NCBI RefSeq assembly: GCF_009745975.1
Contig: NZ_WHOL01000039.1
Coordinates: 83,928-147,927, forward strand
DNA from: Actinokineospora pegani
GTDB lineage: Bacteria; Actinomycetota; Actinomycetes; Mycobacteriales; Pseudonocardiaceae
DNA: 64,000 bases
Direction: 5' to 3'
Both the position numbers and the translations under genes were made by a program. The notes beneath the pieces were generated by a model that did no database searches, was not told where the DNA came from, and worked only from the letters and a program-made list of their open reading frames with translations. Positions 49,869-59,818 of this stretch are shown piece after piece (the first letter of the stretch is position 1; every line of letters starts with the position of its first letter).

Positions 49869-52331
49869 GTGGACGATCGTGAGCCTGGTGCCGGGCCGGT
49901 GCACCCGTACGCCTGGGGGAAGCTGGACCAGGCGCTGGCCCGGTTGTCCAGCGACAGCGGGGCGGACGCCCTCGCCAAGGTCCGCCAGTGGCGCGACGTC
50001 GTGGCGGGGATCGCTGAGGGACGGGTCGTGGTCGGCTCCCGCGTCCCGGTCGCAGGCGTCCCGGCGTGGGTCACACCGGAGGTGGCGCACGGCGGGTTCG
50101 CGACCGGCGCGCTGCTCGCCGAGGTCGCCCCCACCGACACCGAGCTGGCCGCGGTCGGCGACACCCCGGGCTCGACCGCCCGGGAGCGGGTGAACCTCTG
50201 GCACCTGGGCGACGAGGGCCAGGCCCGCCTGCTCGCGGCGTTGGCCGAGGGCCGCTACCGGGTCGAGGTGCCAGAAGACGCCGCTTTGGCCGTGGTGGCG
50301 CTGCTGTTCGCGCGCGGCCACGACGCCGAGGCGGTCGGGCTGGTCGCCGAGCTGGTGCCGTTCCTGCACCGCCTGCGGTTCACGCCGCTGCCCGCCCCGG
50401 TCGTCCGGACCTCCGGGACGGCTGTGCGGTTGCGGACCGCCGCCGACGTCGCGCACACCCTGCGCCACGTCCAGGTGCCCGGGCCCATCGCCGCGATGCG
50501 GGCGACCCTCGGCGTGTGGACGCCGCTGTACGACCGGCTCGTGGCGCTGTGGTGCGAGACGGTCGACGGTCCACTGCCGACGCTGGACGCCGGGGCCGTG
50601 GTGGGCGGGTGGCCCGCCACCCGGTCGCGCCCCGGGTGGGCCGAGGAGCGGGCGCGGTGGATCGCGGACTTCGACGCGGCGCGCCGCGAGTACGGGTTCA
50701 CCGGCAGGCACAGCCACCCCAGGAGCAACTTCGCGCGGCTGCGCGAGGCCTTGCTGCGCACGCCCGACCCGGCGGGGCTCGACCGCCGCGAACTCGGCTG
50801 GGTCCGCCGCGCGTTGGCCAACACCACCGCCAAGAACGGTGTGCCCGGCTCGGCCGCCCGCGACCGGCTGCGCGCCGTCCAGGCCGAGGTCGTCGCCGCG
50901 CCCACCCGGGCCGCTGTCGCCCACGTCGTGGCCCGGCGGGTGGAACGCCTGCCCGGCGAGTCGGGCATCGCCGTGCTGGAACCGCTGCTGGTCGAGGTCC
51001 GCGCGGGGGAGGGCGACGCGCCGGAGGGCACGCCGGTGCCGGACACGGTGGCGGGCAAGCTCGAACGCGCCCTGGAGGCGCCGATCGACGAGCTGGTGCG
51101 GCGCGGTGTCATCGGGTCGGCGGAGACGCTTGCCGCCGTGCTGCCGCAGTTGACCGCGCGGATGACGGCCGCCTCGTTCACCGACCCGGTCGCCGCCGGG
51201 GTGCACGAGGCGCTGTACCTGGCGTTCCGCCGCAGGCGCGGGCTCCTGCTGCTCGACCTAGGTCGTGTGTCGGAAGCCCATGTCCGCGATAGCCGCGCCG
51301 GAGCGGCCCCTGACGGCACGGGGCAAAGGCACCGGTACAACACCGGTACCGGCACCTCCACCCCGCACCGCCAGGAACCACCCCGATCACGACTCTCATC
51401 GAACGGACTCCCGAAACACGACCTAGCGCACCAGGTGCGGTTCGAGGAGCTGCCGTGGGCGCGGGCGCTCGAGGTGTTCCGCGCACCGGGCCCCGACCAC
51501 AAGGCCGCCGCGCTCCGGGTGCTCGGGGAGTCGGTCCTGCTGACGCTGACCGCGTTCCCGCACACCATCACCCCCAACCCGCTGGTCGCCGAGTTCGCCG
51601 TGCTGGCCAAGCGGGCGGGCCTGCGGCTGCCGCTGGTGGAGGAGGTCGCCGCCGACATCTTCGAGCGGACCTTCACCGCCAAGTGGCGGGCGGCGGCGAC
51701 CGTGGCGAGCACCGTCATGGCCGACACCTTGTACGCGCGGTACTACGACCTGCCGCCAGCGTCCTACTGGGACACACCGCCGCCGAAGCGCGAGCGGTGG
51801 CGGGGTCGCGAGGAGCCTGACCCGTTCACCGCTCTCTGCGAACGCCGTACCCGGGAAGCGGCCAACGACGGCGACGACACCGCGGGCAACGGCGCCATGC
51901 TCGAACAGAGCCAGATCCTCACGACCCACAACCTCGCCGTCCTGGTGGACGCCCTGCACCTGGACGACCGGGTCCGCGAGTTGGCCCCCGACCTCGCCGC
52001 CCGGACGCTGCGCTGGGTGGTGCGCGAACTGGCCCCGCGCACCGTCTCGCACCACGCCTGCCTGATCCAGGCCAAGAACGCCGCCTACGCCTGGCGCCAG
52101 GCGATCTTCCTGATGAGCTTCTGCGACCCCGAGACCCAGGAACGCCTCGTGACGGCCACCGCCGTGGCCGGGTCAGACCTGGCCGGGCGCCTCGACAACG
52201 CGGTCGCAGGGCTGCGCCACGCCGTCCAGGGCGGCCGGTTCAGCGTCGACGGCTTCGCCCCGGACGGGCGTTCCCGGCGCTTCCTCGGGTGGACCCGAGG
52301 ACAGCACTGGGCGACTACCCCACCCGGCTGA
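49869..52331 (+). CDS. 820-aa orphan protein with in-frame MITE insertion
   Basis: I recognise no catalytic domain in this soluble, helix-rich protein. It opens HPYAWGKLDQALARLSSDSG, then WVTPEVAHGGFATG and HSHPRSNFARLREALL. It continues LGWVRRALANTTAKNG and VRFEELPWARALEVFRAPG, and near the C-terminus has ILTTHNLAVLVDAL and AKNAAYAWRQAIFLMSF. Such ordered segments suggest a conserved actinobacterial family, not a random frame. About 55 residues (465-519) come from a MITE. GTG 49869 has GGGGAG at good spacing, 20 nt after the second tRNA-like element. A tRNA-linked role is inference from position only. Confidence 0.78.
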   Translation: MDDREPGAGPVHPYAWGKLDQALARLSSDSGADALAKVRQWRDVVAGIAEGRVVVGSRVPVAGVPAWVTPEVAHGGFATGALLAEVAPTDTELAAVGDTPGSTARERVNLWHLGDEGQARLLAALAEGRYRVEVPEDAALAVVALLFARGHDAEAVGLVAELVPFLHRLRFTPLPAPVVRTSGTAVRLRTAADVAHTLRHVQVPGPIAAMRATLGVWTPLYDRLVALWCETVDGPLPTLDAGAVVGGWPATRSRPGWAEERARWIADFDAARREYGFTGRHSHPRSNFARLREALLRTPDPAGLDRRELGWVRRALANTTAKNGVPGSAARDRLRAVQAEVVAAPTRAAVAHVVARRVERLPGESGIAVLEPLLVEVRAGEGDAPEGTPVPDTVAGKLERALEAPIDELVRRGVIGSAETLAAVLPQLTARMTAASFTDPVAAGVHEALYLAFRRRRGLLLLDLGRVSEAHVRDSRAGAAPDGTGQRHRYNTGTGTSTPHRQEPPRSRLSSNGLPKHDLAHQVRFEELPWARALEVFRAPGPDHKAAALRVLGESVLLTLTAFPHTITPNPLVAEFAVLAKRAGLRLPLVEEVAADIFERTFTAKWRAAATVASTVMADTLYARYYDLPPASYWDTPPPKRERWRGREEPDPFTALCERRTREAANDGDDTAGNGAMLEQSQILTTHNLAVLVDALHLDDRVRELAPDLAARTLRWVVRELAPRTVSHHACLIQAKNAAYAWRQAIFLMSFCDPETQERLVTATAVAGSDLAGRLDNAVAGLRHAVQGGRFSVDGFAPDGRSRRFLGWTRGQHWATTPPG
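51262..51422. mobile_element. 161-bp MITE inserted in frame
   Basis: The ends are inverted repeats of 18 bp matching at 15 positions: GTCGTGTGTCGGAAGCCC at the left, and GTCGTGTTTCGGGAGTCC read on the other strand at the right. CTAG flanks both sides (51258-51261 and 51423-51426), as expected of a 4-bp target duplication. Such ends and CTAG targets are known for some IS5-group elements. No transposase is encoded. Element plus one CTAG is 165 bp, a multiple of three with no stop, so the host frame stays open. Confidence 0.82.
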
Positions 52332-53235
52332 CGAGGTCGCGGGCCGCCGCGGGCCAGTCCGGGTGGTTGAACGTGAAGCCCGCTTCCCGCAGGCGGCCCG
52401 GCACCACCCGGCGGCTCTTGAGCAGCAGTTCGGTGTCCGACCGCAGCGCCCAGGCGCCCAGTTCGGCCATCCAGGCGGTCGCGGGCAGGCCGATCGGGAC
52501 GCCGCAGGCGGCGCGCAGGGCGCGCATGAAGTCCTTCTGCGGCAGCGGGTTCGGCGCGGCCAGGTTGACCGGGCCGCTGATGTCGCTGTCCAGCAGGAAC
52601 AACACGGCGCGGGAGAAGTCCTCCTCGTGCATCCACGACAGCCACTGCCTGCCGCCCGCGACCGGGCCGCCGAGGCCGAGGCGGGCCATGCGGCGCAGCA
52701 CGTCGAACGCGCCGCCGGGGGCCGGGCTCATCACGATCGACGTGCGCAGCGCCACCTGGCGGGTCGACGGGGTGTGCGCCGCCGCCTGCTCGGCCTCCCA
52801 CTCGGTGGCGATGCGGACGCTGTAGCCCCAGTAGTCCGGCACGCCCGGCTCATCGCCGCCGATGACGCCGGTCGCCTCGTCGTTGGGGGCGTCGTGCCGG
52901 TGGGCGTAGATCGTGGCGGTGCTCATCTGCAGCCACACGGCGGGCGGGCGCCGGGCGGCGGCGATCGCCTGGCCCACGACCCGGGTCGAGTCGATGCGGG
53001 AGGCGAGCATCTGCCAGAGGTTGTCCTTGGTGTAGCGGCAGCCGACGCTGCGGCCCGCGAGGTTGATCACCGCGTCCGCGCCGTCGACCTCCGCCGCCCA
53101 CGGGCCCAGCGCCTTGCCGTCCCAGCGCACCCCGCCGGAGCGGCCGATCACCACGACGTCGTGCCCGGCGGCGGTCAGGTCCCGGCTCAGGAACTGCCCG
53201 ACGTGCCCCGTCCCCCCGGGAATCACGATCTTCAC
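52315..53235 (-). CDS. TIGR01777/SDR-type epimerase-like protein
   Basis: The 306-aa extended short-chain dehydrogenase has the Rossmann start KIVIPGGTGHVGQFL, DAVINLAGRSVG, QMSTATIYAHR and a C-terminal helical cap ending in LLKSRRVVPGRLREAGFTFNHPDW. That last segment is the DUF1731-like end of the TIGR01777 family, whose function is uncertain. The GTG at 53235 has GAGGGGG upstream. Its 3' end overlaps the convergent orphan gene by 17 bp. Confidence 0.9.
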   Translation of the reverse strand: MKIVIPGGTGHVGQFLSRDLTAAGHDVVVIGRSGGVRWDGKALGPWAAEVDGADAVINLAGRSVGCRYTKDNLWQMLASRIDSTRVVGQAIAAARRPPAVWLQMSTATIYAHRHDAPNDEATGVIGGDEPGVPDYWGYSVRIATEWEAEQAAAHTPSTRQVALRTSIVMSPAPGGAFDVLRRMARLGLGGPVAGGRQWLSWMHEEDFSRAVLFLLDSDISGPVNLAAPNPLPQKDFMRALRAACGVPIGLPATAWMAELGAWALRSDTELLLKSRRVVPGRLREAGFTFNHPDWPAAARDLVSRVG

Positions 53236-53403
53236 GGCTACCCCCTCGTATCCGTCGACACTCACCAACGGTACGCCGAACGCCACCCAGGGTGCTGTGA
53301 TCCGCCTCAACCGAGCGGTTGTCGTGGCCGATTCACCGACCGCGGCTCGTTTTGGTCTGGAAGGTGAACTCGGTGATGACGCCCACTTCCCGTGGGATGA
53401 CCA

Positions 53404-53421
53404 TTAGGTTAGCCTAACCAA
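53404..53421 (+). promoter_or_regulatory. iron box 1 (IdeR/DmdR-type)
   Basis: TTAGGTTAGCCTAACCAA closely matches the actinobacterial iron-box consensus TTAGGTTAGGCTAACCTAA (16 of 19 positions over the full site). It lies about 80-100 bp upstream of the isochorismatase start and should repress the entB-entE-ArCP-transporter operon when iron is plentiful. Confidence 0.85.
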
Positions 53422-53502
53422 GCTGACCGGGGGCGGAACCGTCTTCGGCAGCGGATTGTCTTGAGCGCGAACGGATCGCGCGGACCGGAACGGAGTCGGC
53501 CA

Positions 53503-54218
53503 GTGCGAGTGTCGGACGCCGCCGCCCATATCGTGGTGGGCGCGGAGGGCTCGTCTTCCGCCGCGCGCGGGTCCCGGGGGCCGGGTCTGCCCGCGATCAC
53601 CGGCTACCCGATGCCCACCGCGGCGGAGCTGCCCGCCTCGCGGGCGCCGTGGACGGTGGACCCGGCGCGGGCGCTGTTGCTCGTCCACGACATGCAGAAC
53701 CACTTCCTGCGACCGTTCCCGCGCGACACCGCCCCGCTGACCGACCTGCTCGCCAACATCGGCGCGCTGCGCGAGGCGTGCGCGGCCGCGGGGGTGCCCG
53801 TGGTGTTCTCCGCGCAGCCGGGCGGCCAGTCGCCGGACCAGCGCGGGTTGCAGTGGGAGATGTGGGGCGCGGGGATCGGACCGGCCCCCGCGGACTCGGC
53901 CATCGTGGACGCGCTGGCGCCGGGGCCGGGCGACACCGTCATGACCAAGTGGCGGTACAACGCCTTCCACCGCACCGACCTGGCCGACCTGCTCGCCGCG
54001 AGCGGTCGCGACCAGGTCGTGGTCACCGGGGTGTACGCCCACATCGGCTGCCTGGTCACCGCCACCGAGGCGTTCTGCCGCGACGTCCAGGCCTTCCTGG
54101 TCGCCGACGCGGTCGCCGACTTCTCCCGCGAGGAGCACGACCAGGCGCTGGACTACGCCGCGGGCCGGTGCGCGGTCGTCGCCGACACCGCCACCGTCGC
54201 GGGCTGGCTGGGGCGCGG

Positions 54219-54222
<4 letters not shown>
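53503..54222 (+). CDS. entB: isochorismatase (EntB/DhbB N-domain type)
   Basis: This 239-aa enzyme hydrolyses isochorismate to 2,3-dihydro-2,3-dihydroxybenzoate in catechol biosynthesis. The region aligning with DhbB begins [16 protein letters not shown] and continues [13 protein letters not shown] (catalytic Asp), [42 protein letters not shown] and VADAVADFS. The usual C-terminal aryl carrier domain is absent and occurs as a separate gene at 55859. GTG 53503 has GGAG 7 nt upstream; TTG 53461 or GTG 53509 are alternatives. ATGA joins it to the ligase gene. Confidence 0.9.
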
Positions 54223-55858
<1,636 letters not shown>

Positions 55859-55862
<4 letters not shown>

Positions 55863-56080
55863 GCGCGACACCCGAGTGGCTGGCGGCCGACGTCGCCGAG
55901 GTGCTGGAGCTCGACGCCGCGGCGATCGGCGCCGGGGACGACCTGCTCGACCACGGCATGGACTCGATCCGGCTGATGACCCTGGCCGAGACCTGGCGCC
56001 AGCGCGGCCTGGACGTGGACCTGGCCGACCTGCTCGAACGGCCCACCCTCGCCGGGTGGGCGCGGCTGTTCGCGCCGTGA
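55859..56080 (+). CDS. free-standing aryl carrier protein
   Basis: The 73-aa carrier has the phosphopantetheine site HGMDSIRLM, with Ser36 as the attachment residue, and the helical pattern of the EntB/DhbB C-terminal ArCP domain ([12 protein letters not shown] end). In the usual arrangement it is fused to isochorismatase; here it is separate and follows the ligase with a GTGA overlap. It should carry DHB from EntE to the NRPS condensation domain at 62696. Confidence 0.93.
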
Positions 56081-57108
56081 GCACCGGACTCGCGCAGGCG
56101 CCCGCCGGGGGCCGGTTCGCGGCGAGGTCCGCCGGGGTGCTCGTCGCCCTCGGCGCGCTGGCCGTGGTCTGCCTGCTCAGCATCGCCGTCGGCTCCCGCC
56201 CCATCCCGGTGGGCACGGTGTGGGAGGTCCTGACCGGCGTGCTGCCCACCGGCGACGAGGCGGTGATCGTCTGGGACCGGCGGGTGCCGCGCACCCTCGT
56301 CGGCCTGCTCGCCGGGGCGGCGCTGGGCGTGGCCGGGACGCTGATGCAGGCGCTCACCCGCAACCCGCTGGCCGACCCCGCCCTGCTCGGGGTCGACATC
56401 GGCGCGTCGACCGCGGTGGTCGCGGCGATCTCGCTGTTCGGCGTGGTGACGGTGCAGGGCTACATCTGGTTCGCCTTCGCGGGCGCGGCGGCCGCCTCGG
56501 TCCTGGTCTACCTGCTCGGCGCGACCGGGCGGATGGTCACCCCGGAGCGGATGGTGCTCGCGGGCGCGGCGATCAGCGCCGCCCTCGGCGCGGTCGTCGG
56601 CGCGGTGCTGCTGCTCGACCCGGCGGCGTTCCAGCAGTTCCGGTTCTGGCAGATCGGCTCGCTCGACGGCCGCGGCCTCGACGTCGTGCTGGTCGTCGCC
56701 CCGTTCGTCGCGACCGGGCTGGCCGTGGTGGCGGTGCTGGCCGGTCCGCTCAACAGCCTCGCGCTCGGCGAGGACGTGGCGCGGGCGCTGGGCGTGCGGG
56801 TCGGGCAGGTGCGGCTGGGCTGCGTCCTGGCGATCACGCTGCTGTGCGGGGCGTCGGTCGCGGTGGCCGGGCCGATCGCCTTCATCGGGCTGACCGTGCC
56901 GCACATCGCCCGCGCGGTCGTCGGCCGGGACCAGCGCTGGGTGCTGCTCTACAGCGCCCTGCTCGCCCCGATCCTGCTGCTGTCGGCCGACGTGCTGGGC
57001 AGGCTGGTCATGTCGCCGAGGGAGATCGAGGTCGGCATCGTCACCGCGATCCTCGGCGCCCCGGTGTTCATCGCGCTGTGCAGGCGGCGGAAGCTGGGGG
57101 GCTCGTGA
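56077..57108 (+). CDS. FecCD-family siderophore permease 1
   Basis: The 343-aa BtuC/FecCD-fold membrane subunit has about nine to ten spans. Family motifs include VPRTLVGLLAGAALGVAGTLMQALTRNPLADPALLG, EDVARALGV and AGPIAFIGLTVPHIAR. Together with the next gene it should form a heterodimeric permease for the ferric siderophore. No binding-protein or ATPase subunit gene is seen inside the window. A GTGA overlap links it to the carrier gene. Confidence 0.93.
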   Translation: MSTGLAQAPAGGRFAARSAGVLVALGALAVVCLLSIAVGSRPIPVGTVWEVLTGVLPTGDEAVIVWDRRVPRTLVGLLAGAALGVAGTLMQALTRNPLADPALLGVDIGASTAVVAAISLFGVVTVQGYIWFAFAGAAAASVLVYLLGATGRMVTPERMVLAGAAISAALGAVVGAVLLLDPAAFQQFRFWQIGSLDGRGLDVVLVVAPFVATGLAVVAVLAGPLNSLALGEDVARALGVRVGQVRLGCVLAITLLCGASVAVAGPIAFIGLTVPHIARAVVGRDQRWVLLYSALLAPILLLSADVLGRLVMSPREIEVGIVTAILGAPVFIALCRRRKLGGS

Positions 57109-58157
57109 GCGGGGTGGGCGTGGCGCGAGAGCCCGTGGTGCGGTTCGGCGACGCGGTGTCCGTCCGGGTGCGGCCCCGGTCGGTCGCGGTCGTCGCGGTG
57201 CTGCTCGCGGGCATCGCCGCGGTGGCCGTCCTCGGGCTGATGACCGGCGACTTCGCGCTGACCCTCGGCGAGGTGCTCGGCTCGCTGGCGGGGCGGGGCC
57301 CCGGCGGTGTGGACTACGTGGTGCTGGACCTGCGGCTGCCCCGGGTGCTCGCGGCCGTGCTGGTCGGCGCGGCGCTCGGGGTCAGCGGCGCGGTGTTCCA
57401 GAGCCTGTCGCGCAACCCGCTGGGCAGCCCGGACATCATCGGGTTCTCCGCCGGGTCGGCGACCGGGGCGATCATCGTGCTGATCGGGACCGGTGGCGGG
57501 CTGCTGGCCATCGCGGGCGGGTCGGTGCTCGGCGGTGTCGCGGCCGCGGTGCTGGTCTACGCCCTGGCCTACCGGGGCGGTGTGGCCGGGTACCGGCTCG
57601 TGCTGATCGGCATCGGGGTGTCGGCGGTGCTGGCCTCGGTGAACACGTTCGTGCTGACCAGGGCCGGGCTGCGCCAGGCGCAGGCGGCCCAGGTGTGGCT
57701 GGTCGGCAGCCTCAACGGGCGCGGCTGGGACCAGGTGCTGCTGCTGGCCTGCGCCGTGGCCGTGCTGCTGCCCCTGGCCGTGCTGCTGGGCCGGAACCTG
57801 GCCCTGCTGGAGATGGGCGACGGCGTCGCCGCCGCGCTGGGCGTGCGGCCCGAGCGCAGCAGGCTGGCGCTGGTCGTGGTGAGCGTGGCGCTGGTGGCGG
57901 TGTCCACCGCGTGCGCCGGTCCGATCGGGTTCGTCGCGCTCGCCGCGCCGCAGGTGGCCAGGAGGCTGTGCCGCTCGGCGGGGCCCGCGCTGGTCGGCTC
58001 GGCGGCGACGGGCGCGTTCCTGCTGCTGGCCAGCGATGTCGGGTCGCAGCGGTTGTTCGGGACCAACACGGTGCCCGTCGGGATCGCCACCGCCGCGGTC
58101 GGCGGGGTCTACCTGGCGTGGTTGCTGACGGGGGAATGGCGGAGGGGACGACGGTGA
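57105..58157 (+). CDS. FecCD-family siderophore permease 2
   Basis: The 350-aa second permease subunit shows LPRVLAAVLVGAALGVSGAVFQSLSRNPLGSPDIIGF, GDGVAAALGV, AGPIGFVALAAPQVARRL and a terminal GGVYLAWLLTGEWRRGRR. It pairs with the preceding FecCD protein, as FepD/FepG pair. GTGA overlaps on both sides show continuous translation into the ABC transporter genes. Confidence 0.93.
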   Translation: MSGVGVAREPVVRFGDAVSVRVRPRSVAVVAVLLAGIAAVAVLGLMTGDFALTLGEVLGSLAGRGPGGVDYVVLDLRLPRVLAAVLVGAALGVSGAVFQSLSRNPLGSPDIIGFSAGSATGAIIVLIGTGGGLLAIAGGSVLGGVAAAVLVYALAYRGGVAGYRLVLIGIGVSAVLASVNTFVLTRAGLRQAQAAQVWLVGSLNGRGWDQVLLLACAVAVLLPLAVLLGRNLALLEMGDGVAAALGVRPERSRLALVVVSVALVAVSTACAGPIGFVALAAPQVARRLCRSAGPALVGSAATGAFLLLASDVGSQRLFGTNTVPVGIATAAVGGVYLAWLLTGEWRRGRR

Positions 58158-59818
58158 GCGAGACAGCGAACGGGCCAGCGGGCTTCCTGCGCGGGCTGGT
58201 GCGCGGCGAGCGGCTGCTGGTCGGCCTGGGACTGGGCGCGTCCACGGTCCAGCAGGCCGCCGTGCTGGCGCTGCCGTTCTGCGTGCAGCACGGCCTCGAC
58301 GACGGCATCACCCCCGGCGACGCGGGCCGGACCTGGCTGTGGGCCGGGCTGGCCGCGCTGGTCGCCGTGGTGGTGGCGGCCGCGGGCGTGGGCGCGTCGT
58401 GGTGGTCGAACCTGGCCGCCAACCGCATCGCCCACCGGCTGCGCGCGGACCTGGCGGGTGCCGCCGTCGCGCTGGACCGCTCCGCCGCGGCGCGGTTCGG
58501 CCAGGGCGACCTCGCCATGCGCGCCACCCGGGACGTGGAGATGGTCACCGGGTGGGTGCAGGGCCTGACCAGGTGGGCGCGGGTGGTGGTCACCGTGGTC
58601 ACCGTGCTGCCCGCGGTGGCGCTGCTCGACTCGGTGCTGCTGGTCGTCGTGCTGGTGTCGATGCCGGTGCTGGCACTGGTCAACGCCCAGTTCCCCGCCC
58701 GCTACCGGCGCACCAACGAGGCGCTGTCGGCCGCGCACGGCGACCGCGCGGACACCGTGGCCGACCTGCTCTCGGCCAGCGCCGCCGTGCGCGGGCTCGG
58801 CGGCGAGCACGTGCTGGTGGGCAGGCACGACGACGCCAGCGCGCGGGTCGCCGACCACACCATGCGGGTGGCCCGGATCGGCGCCTGGTGGGTGTCGGTC
58901 CCGCCCGCCGTGCTGCGCGCGGCCATCGCGGTGGGCCTCGGGTTCGGCGGGTTCGCCGCGATCGACGGGCGGATCACCGTCGGCGGCCTGGTCGCCTTCG
59001 TCTCCTGGATGATCACCCTCACCACGGCCGTGGGGGTGCTGGTGGACCTGCTGGTCAACCGCGGCCAGGCGCGGGTCGCCGCCCGCCGCGTCGCCGAGGT
59101 CCTCGACGCCCGCCCGGACGTCGCCGCCCCCGCCGCCCCGGTCGAGCTGCCCGAGCGCGGCGCGCTGGCCGCCGAGGGGCTCACCGTCGTGCGCGACGGC
59201 AGGACGGTCGCGGGCCCGGTGGACCTCGCGGTGGGCCCGGGGGAGCTGGTCGTGGTCACCGGCCCGACCGGCTCCGGCAAGTCCGCGCTGGTGCGCACCC
59301 TGGTCCGGCTCGACGACCCGTCCGCCGGGGTGGTCCGCTTCGCGGGCGTCGACCTGCGCGAGGCCGACCCGGCACAGGTCTGGCGGCGCGTCGGTGTCGT
59401 GCTGCAACGCCCGACGGTGCTGTCCGGCACGCTCGCCGACAACCTCGCCATGGGCCGCGACTTCTCCCACGAGGAGCTGTTGGACGCCTGCGCGGCGGCC
59501 TGCCTGGACGAGTTCGTGGCGAGCCTGCCAGACGGCCTGGACACGGTCGTCGGCGAGCGCGGCGAGACCCTCTCCGGCGGCCAGGCGCAGCGCCTCGCGC
59601 TGGCCCGCGGCCTCCTGCCCCGCCCCCCGGTCCTGATCCTCGACGACGTGACCTCCGCGGTCGACGTCGACACCGAGCGGGAGATCCTGGCGCGGGTCCG
59701 CGCGCGCGCCCCGGAGACCGCCTTGGTCTTCGTCTCCCACCGCCCGGCCGTCGTCGCCGCCGCCGACCGCGTGGTGCGGCTGGCGGCCCCCGCTGAGATG
59801 GAGGTCGTCGGTGGCTGA
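58154..59818 (+). CDS. ABC transporter half 1 (IrtA/YbtP-like), degenerate ATP site
   Basis: The 554-aa protein has an N-terminal six-span domain (about 20-310) and an ATPase domain. Walker A is GPTGSGKSA and the signature LSGGQAQRLALARG. In Walker B LILDDVTSAVD the catalytic Glu is Asp; the switch His is in VFVSHRP. It overlaps the next half-transporter by 8 bp, giving a heterodimer. Position between siderophore permease and MbtH genes, next to a siderophore-interacting flavoprotein, fits an IrtAB-like importer of ferric siderophore or an exporter of the apo form. Confidence 0.9.
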   Translation: MSETANGPAGFLRGLVRGERLLVGLGLGASTVQQAAVLALPFCVQHGLDDGITPGDAGRTWLWAGLAALVAVVVAAAGVGASWWSNLAANRIAHRLRADLAGAAVALDRSAAARFGQGDLAMRATRDVEMVTGWVQGLTRWARVVVTVVTVLPAVALLDSVLLVVVLVSMPVLALVNAQFPARYRRTNEALSAAHGDRADTVADLLSASAAVRGLGGEHVLVGRHDDASARVADHTMRVARIGAWWVSVPPAVLRAAIAVGLGFGGFAAIDGRITVGGLVAFVSWMITLTTAVGVLVDLLVNRGQARVAARRVAEVLDARPDVAAPAAPVELPERGALAAEGLTVVRDGRTVAGPVDLAVGPGELVVVTGPTGSGKSALVRTLVRLDDPSAGVVRFAGVDLREADPAQVWRRVGVVLQRPTVLSGTLADNLAMGRDFSHEELLDACAAACLDEFVASLPDGLDTVVGERGETLSGGQAQRLALARGLLPRPPVLILDDVTSAVDVDTEREILARVRARAPETALVFVSHRPAVVAAADRVVRLAAPAEMEVVGG

